Source: Ascaris suum (taxonomy: Eukaryota; Nematoda; Chromadorea; Rhabditida; Ascarididae). Taken from it: DNA of 64,000 nt. Below, piece by piece: positions 58,921 to 64,000 of the stretch. Made by a program: the position numbers and the translations under genes. Below the pieces are notes generated by a model, which saw nothing but the letters and a program-made list of their open reading frames with translations, did not search any database and was not told the origin of the DNA. The DNA is taken from NCBI GenBank assembly GCA_013433145.1, contig CM024183.1, positions 3,528,001 to 3,592,000 of the forward strand, in the 5' to 3' direction. Every line of letters starts with the position of its first letter. Positions within the stretch are counted from its first letter, which is position 1.

Positions 58921-61900
58921 TTTTAAATCCACCATTGCATGATTAGCGTTTTTAGTGTTCTATATGACTTTGTTGTAGTGATGTGGTGATTGGTACTGGG
59001 AGTGCCGTCTATGAAACGTCAGATTCTATTGGCTCCGATGTGGTACTGGCTTTGAGTTCTCATGGTGTATCGTCAGTTAGTGGTCTTGATCGTGATTTGA
59101 ACAGCTTTAAGAAAAGAATCGACGCGAATACGGAAGAGCAACGTGAACATGCGGATATGATGGTCGGTCTGCAGCGCAAGGTCATACTCGGATTTTCAAC
59201 CTTGAAAGATTTTTTCTTCCTTTTCTTACTTTCCTCTCCCTTCCTTCCCTTCCTTCTTCTTTCTTCTCTTCTCTCCTTCTTTCTGTCCCCTCTCCTCTTC
59301 ATCCCTCCTTCCCTTCTCGCTTCTTGTTTTCCTCCTCTCTACTCGTCCACTTCCATCGTCATGCTTGTAGGCTTGGCTTGGTGATGTAGAGGTGGGTTTG
59401 ATTTTTTGAATGCCTTATGAATGTCGTGAATATTGGATGGGAATAAGAGAGCAGAACGTTGCCAGGCTCCACGAATATAAACAATGACAACGTTTTTAAA
59501 AACTCGAAACCGACAGCAAAATCGCCGCTACGTTCTTTGAGTTTTTCACAATGCGGTTTGTTTCTTTTGGAACGATTTCCAGAAAAGTGAACGATATGAC
59601 GGATCTCTTTCGAAAAGTTAATTTCTATCATTTACTGTTAATAATAATAACACTTTTGGGGTGTGAAAATAATTTTTCTCATTTGAAGGGCAGTTGGAAA
59701 ATAAATGGAAAATTTCTTCGGAATTATTGTAAATTCAGGATGGTCGGTATTGTTGCTAGGGTTTTTGATTAAGGAGGTGAAAGTGGAGAAACCGTTCATT
59801 GATATTCAGAAAGTAGGTTATGATATCGAGATAACCCATATTTTTGAGCTGTTTAGCACAGACTTATCAAATGAACCGACAACAGGTCATTTGTGCAAGG
59901 GGAAACTGTCTTAGGTCTATGGCGAAGAAAGAAACTTTGTTGATTAATATATGACTTTGAAGAGGGGAAGACATAGGAAGAGAGAGTGCCTCGCTGCCTG
60001 CCAATCCTTTTTTCGACTGCAATGTTCAGGATAGCAGATAAATATGCTGGAAAGTCTGGCGAGTTTATTGTTGAGTGGATTGATGAAATGTCTGTACAGG
60101 TGTCACAGTGTTCGACTGTCATGATGTTCAAATGCATCGATCGATAAGCTGTGCAACAATCTATAAAATAAAATCAAAAAGGAGGCAAATATGCGGTCAA
60201 AGTTAGCTCATCATTGCGAGCACATTGCTATGAGCGATTTCTTTCCTTTTTTTTTCAAGATGACTGCGAGCAATTCGTTCATCGAGAAATGAATGCGCGC
60301 TATTGTTTCTTTCGTTATCTTCCATACGTACTGAAAAATCCACTAACGAGAAATGCAATGTGCACATCAATAACGTGGAGTGTGCAAGAGTGTAATTGGA
60401 GGTGCGCATCTAATAGGGACGCTGATGAATGTCGATGGAGGTGAAATGCGGGGCTGATCTCTGAAATGTGGCAAGCAAGGAAGCAGCTGTAATGAATTAA
60501 AGTTTTTTTTTTTGCCACTTAAGCATAAAGTGCGAGATGAGGATGCAAGTTTTGGCACTAAAAGTTGTTCTCGAAATTTTGAATGACCTGTCTGATAGGT
60601 GGGATATCGGAGGTGCAGGTCGAAATCGATCGTACCTTCTCCTCTGTCTGTTTCCTGTTTGCGAAAGCCTATAGTTCACGGTGGGCTCGTATGGTAGTTG
60701 GCAAGATTTGCGGTCGCCTCAGAGAAGATTTAAAGATATAGGAATTGAATTGTAGCGTGGTATTTTGCATACCTGTTTGTTAAAGTTACACGTGGAATTT
60801 GTTGCGTAATTTTCTTGAGCTAGCATCTTTGCGATTAGGCATTTCTGTAGCCTCCAATACGGAGATCGCAGGAATCGCAGGAATCCAATACGGAGTTCTA
60901 TTTTTTTAAACGTAACAAATTGAATGTGATTGAACGTTGTTTATCTAGTCATCGATTGCCTGCAACTGTTGCATGATATAGAGTAATGTTGTTAAGTTAG
61001 ATTCATTAATCGGAAAGCAGTACTGGGTGAAGCACACTTCTGGAAAGAGATGCGGCCTTATCGAGTATTTATCGAGGTTTGCGCGATTACGTCGTGTTCT
61101 GTCCGTCATTGGTTGTTCTGTGTCGTGAAAATGATTCAAAAGGTCGTGCGATTGCAGATCGAAGAATATAGACGCCGAATTGTCGACGCCGAAAGGCAAG
61201 TTTCAAATCAGAAGACGAATGACGATGTTAGCTTCTTCATTAAGGAAACGACAGATACTTGGGTGCCGGATGTGAAGTCGGATGTCGCCGATTACGAGTG
61301 GGCTAGCCGGCTAGATGAGGAGCGACGCAGGTATTGGGTCTATGCGTTGTTTCTGTCGGCCAAAGTTAAGCAAAGAGTGAAGGTCTGTTATGTCGTTCTT
61401 CATTGTCAGGAAGGGGAGAGAGGAGTTGAGGTTTCCGGATCTGTGTTTTGCTGTGTTTTCGCCTCCGAAATCCTATTTCCAATCCTCAACGATTCCATAA
61501 AATAGGTAGCCAAAATCCTTTCTATATTTATAGGAGGCAGCGATAGATGTTTGCTGAAGATGAGTTTATGAGAGACGGAGACTGAAAAATGAGTGAAGTT
61601 TGTTGTGCTGTTAGCGCAGTTGTTTCGTGATTTGAAAAAGAAGTCTGTGAGAAAATTGAATAAGAGGATCGATTTCAAAGTGCTTTGTTGAAAGATGTGA
61701 ATGGAAGGAGCTTCGTGAGGCATTCAGAGGTATTTGCTTGAGGGGATACTCAGATGCGTGAAGATTAGCCACAGATGCATTTCTTTAAGTCGCAGCTCTA
61801 AAAATTCCCATCCTTCATTTGGTTGATATAAACTGTACATAGCAGGGTATAGTCTATGGAAGGAAATGGTTGCACCTGCTGCTTGAAAACACAACTTTGC

Positions 61901-64000
61901 GCATGGTTAAGAATTTTTCCTACGGAATTTCCTCGATGATAAGAAATTATTTCGTTCTACTTGAAAGAAAACTCTGAAAAGAAGAACACCGCGAAGGTTG
62001 AAATTTTATTTTATATATGGGTATTAACTGCGAGAATTGGTAAATCTACTAGTTGCTTCCGTCTAAACACCAAAATGTACGTTCCATTTGCTTGAATAGA
62101 AACCATGTGGTCTTTTTTCACGCACATATCTATGCTTGAGGTGTTGCTAATCGACCATGAATCTGTGTGTTGCTATGCGTGATTTCGACATTCATGTGTA
62201 AGACTATCGTTAAGCATTTTCATTTGTAAGTCTTTAGTGAAACAGTTTATTTAGGACTGGAAGAGTCAAGTTGATAAGGCTTATATCTAAGGGGAATATA
62301 GTTGGTCGAAGTTGAGTCAATTCTGTGGATTTTAGACGTCCCCCGTTTTTGCATGTAGCTGATTTGCTTACTGCAAAGCGAAATTGAGTCAGTCAATAAA
62401 TAAATAGGAAATAACTGTTTCATAAGTGTTGTATGTTGTTTGTATTCTTACAAATTAGATTTTCATCACAACGATGAGAGAGAAGAGAGAACGCGGGAGA
62501 GAGGATTGTTTAGTCTGTCGAAGCTAATTCAACTTACGCAATTTTTGTTCGTTGCGTTAAAACCAAAATTTATTTGAGTGTAACTTTTCAGATTTCAGTT
62601 CAATTTTGGATGTTTTAGATTCATCAGGAAAAAATGGGTTTGGATGAGGAGGGGGGGGGATGAGTGGGATGAGGTGGAAGTTAATCTATTAGGAGAATTT
62701 GTGTTTTTATATGCAATTTTAAGAGGGTGGGTATGAATGCTGATTGAAAAAGATGAATGGAAGTGTTCAACTAAGCACTTGATGAAAAAGGCTATCTTGT
62801 TTATATCATCTGCTGTTTTATTTTGGGGGGGGGGGGGGGGGAAGGAGAGATGAAGGGATAAATTCATCAGCAAAAATAATATGTTTATAGGAATGATGAA
62901 TTGCATATGCAAATCACACAACAACAAATCGATCTTCAACGATTACAGAAGTATTTCGAAACGAATATGCAAGAGAAAGAAAAAATTTATCAAACACGAG
63001 AAAAGGTTTAATATTTATGAGAATTTTTTTTTTCATATATGTGCAGAGATACCTATTACCTTCAAAAATGGTTCTTTCAAGTTAATTTCAGGAAATTTGG
63101 GAATTCGAAGTGATTGTTTGTTGAGGTTGATCTTTAACGCTGAGAAAAAATATCGTTTTATCGTTATTGAAATGATAATTGTACGCGTTAAAGATGCAAT
63201 GATGCATTAAATGTAGAAAGGAGCTGTTTAATCTTTAAAGTAAAATAATAAAGGGAAATGAAGATATCGGCAAATCAAAGAATCAACAGTTGGCCTTTTA
63301 GTAAATAAATAAAATAAGGACAAAAATCAAAGAATGAGAAAAGAGCCAACGGGCAATATTTTTAAACAATGGAAATTACAACTAAGCACTCTTATCACCG
63401 TTCATTTATTTTTATGAGGTATCTCAATAAAGCAGTAGTCATAGACGAGCTTTCATCTTCCACCACTCTTCGATTAAGATTGAGCATCAGCAAAAATATT
63501 TTTTCATCCTCTTTCCCTTCCCTCATACTCTCCTCTCACCCCCAGTCGTCAGCTGAGGTCGTGAGCAAATCCGAATACTGAGAGTAGTAGACCCATCAAT
63601 GATGGGAACATAATCTTTTCAAATTGTGGTAATTCGTATATGATAGGAGAGACAGCAGCTACGTTTTCAGAATCTGGCGTACTATTTAAATGCGGAACAG
63701 AGGAAAATGGTGGATCTTTGGGAAGAGCTTCAGAGAGTCCGTAAACAGTTCGCCGATTACAAGGAGCAGACAGAGCGTGACCTGGAAAACCAAAAGAATG
63801 AAGTCGCAAAGGTCACTCAGAGTGTTGGAGGCATGGCCGGACGTCTTAGTACTACCTCTCATGGGGTGTGTTTTCAATTTACATCGGACGTCTCAGGAGC
63901 GTTTGCTTGAGTTTCATAGACACGTTCTATTTGATTTCATGGTTCTAATAATGATAAAAGCATTACAGGCGCGTGAGATCAAATCGTCGTTGACAAACTT
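56430..64000 (+). CDS. che-10: rootletin (ciliary rootlet coiled-coil protein), 5' part
   Basis: Exons 56430-56542, 58979-59180, 61158-61330, 62891-63005, 63671-63865 and 63969 onward join in phase to about 276 residues before the window ends. After a polar Ser/Thr-rich N-terminus the chain is coiled coil. It includes RIDANTEEQREHADMM with LQRKIEEYRRRIVDAE, LDEERRRNDELHMQITQQQI, and the block NLAYYLNAEQRKMVDLWEEL with FADYKEQTERDLENQ. That block matches the human CROCC stretch with a Tyr-Phe, then LLWRQV, then FTERDLLQ, in the conserved N-terminal rootletin domain. Rootletin polymerises into the striated rootlet that anchors the cilium base. In C. elegans che-10 acts in ciliated sensory neurons. 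The full family protein is well over 1000 residues, so most of the gene lies to the right. Confidence 0.88.
58029..58050. repeat. poly-G tract (22) in rootletin intron 1
   Basis: The longest G run in the window. It lies in the sense orientation of the rootletin transcript. Confidence 0.92.
58843..58917. repeat. (AT)n microsatellite in rootletin intron 1
   Basis: About 74 bases of alternating A and T, close to the exon 2 acceptor. Confidence 0.95.
58979..59180 (+). CDS. che-10: rootletin exon 2
   Basis: 202 bp, one base in and phase 0 out, with a GTTGTAG acceptor. It encodes 67 residues from DVVIGTGSAVYETSD to QREHADMMVGLQRK, where the coiled coil begins. The acceptor lies 62 bases after a long (AT)n array. 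Confidence 0.88.
59210..59350. repeat. pyrimidine-rich tract in rootletin intron 2
   Basis: About 140 bases are almost only C and T (mixed TTCC, CTTCT and CCTC). It begins 30 bases after the exon 2 donor. Confidence 0.75.
61158..61330 (+). CDS. che-10: rootletin exon 3
   Basis: 173 bp, phase 0 in and two bases out, with a ATTGCAG acceptor and a GTATTG donor. It encodes IEEYRRRIVDAERQVSNQK, a short acidic linker with WVPDVKSDVADYEWAS, and RLDEERR. Confidence 0.9.
62825..62841. repeat. poly-G tract (17) in rootletin intron 3
   Basis: A run of G ends 49 bases before the exon 4 acceptor. A shorter G run lies at about 62651-62659. Confidence 0.9.
62891..63005 (+). CDS. che-10: rootletin exon 4
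   Basis: 115 bp, one base in and phase 0 out. It encodes NDELHMQITQQQIDLQRLQK and YFETNMQEKEKIYQTREK, heptad-rich coiled coil. Confidence 0.9.
63671..63865 (+). CDS. che-10: rootletin exon 5
   Basis: 195 bp, phase 0 on both sides, with a GTTTTCAG acceptor and a GTGTGT donor. It encodes NLAYYLNAEQRKMVDLWEEL, QRVRKQFADYKEQTERDLE and a Gly/Ser/Thr-rich end, the best match to the CROCC domain. Confidence 0.92.
63969..64000 (+). CDS. che-10: rootletin exon 6 (cut by window end)
   Basis: After a ATTACAG acceptor the frame continues AREIKSSLTN to the last base, in phase with exon 5. Confidence 0.75.

Overview
The window is AT-rich nuclear DNA from a nematode. Three intron-rich genes splice with TTTCAG/TTTTAG acceptors, and two decayed retroelements are of nematode type (a Ty3/gypsy element and an RTE-like LINE 3' end). 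The species cannot be named. Introns of hundreds of bases to several kilobases and long gene-poor stretches full of microsatellites suggest a larger, looser genome than Caenorhabditis. Gene models were built by hand from splice sites, codon phase and remembered protein families; no search was run.

Layout: (1) About 0.6-13.8 kb, minus strand: a TEX2-like protein of endoplasmic-reticulum contact sites. At least 13 exons are visible. They cover a polar N-terminus, a two-helix membrane hairpin and most of the PH-like region. The C-terminal lipid-transfer (SMP) part should lie beyond the left edge. One intron holds a near-perfect 52-bp palindrome. (2) 13.9-18.1 kb: no gene, with AAT, GGGA and GA microsatellites. 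(3) 18.16-20.71 kb: a Ty3/gypsy LTR retrotransposon on the minus strand, with both LTRs, a 5-bp target duplication, primer site and polypurine tract. Its coding part is reduced to broken gag, protease and a pol tail. (4) 20.7-34.9 kb: no gene supported. It holds an RTE-type fragment (about 21.1-21.3 kb), a 30-bp minisatellite (29.5-29.8 kb) and poly-C/poly-G tracts. (5) 35.0-43.5 kb, plus strand: a complete 11-exon, 471-residue SLC17-type major facilitator transporter. All ten splice junctions are in phase. (6) 43.5-56.4 kb: no gene supported, with a (TA)n array of about 190 bp. (7) 56.43-64.0 kb, plus strand: the 5' part of a rootletin gene (C. elegans che-10, human CROCC), five complete exons and the start of a sixth.

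The three genes have separate jobs: membrane-contact lipid transport, solute transport, and the structural rootlet of sensory cilia. Nothing suggests an operon. The two plus-strand genes begin 32-44 bases after a splice acceptor, as expected for trans-spliced nematode messages. The most unusual items are the internally deleted retrotransposon with its regulatory-motif-rich LTRs, the intronic palindrome that pairs better in the gene's own transcript than in the other strand, and the exact-period minisatellite.
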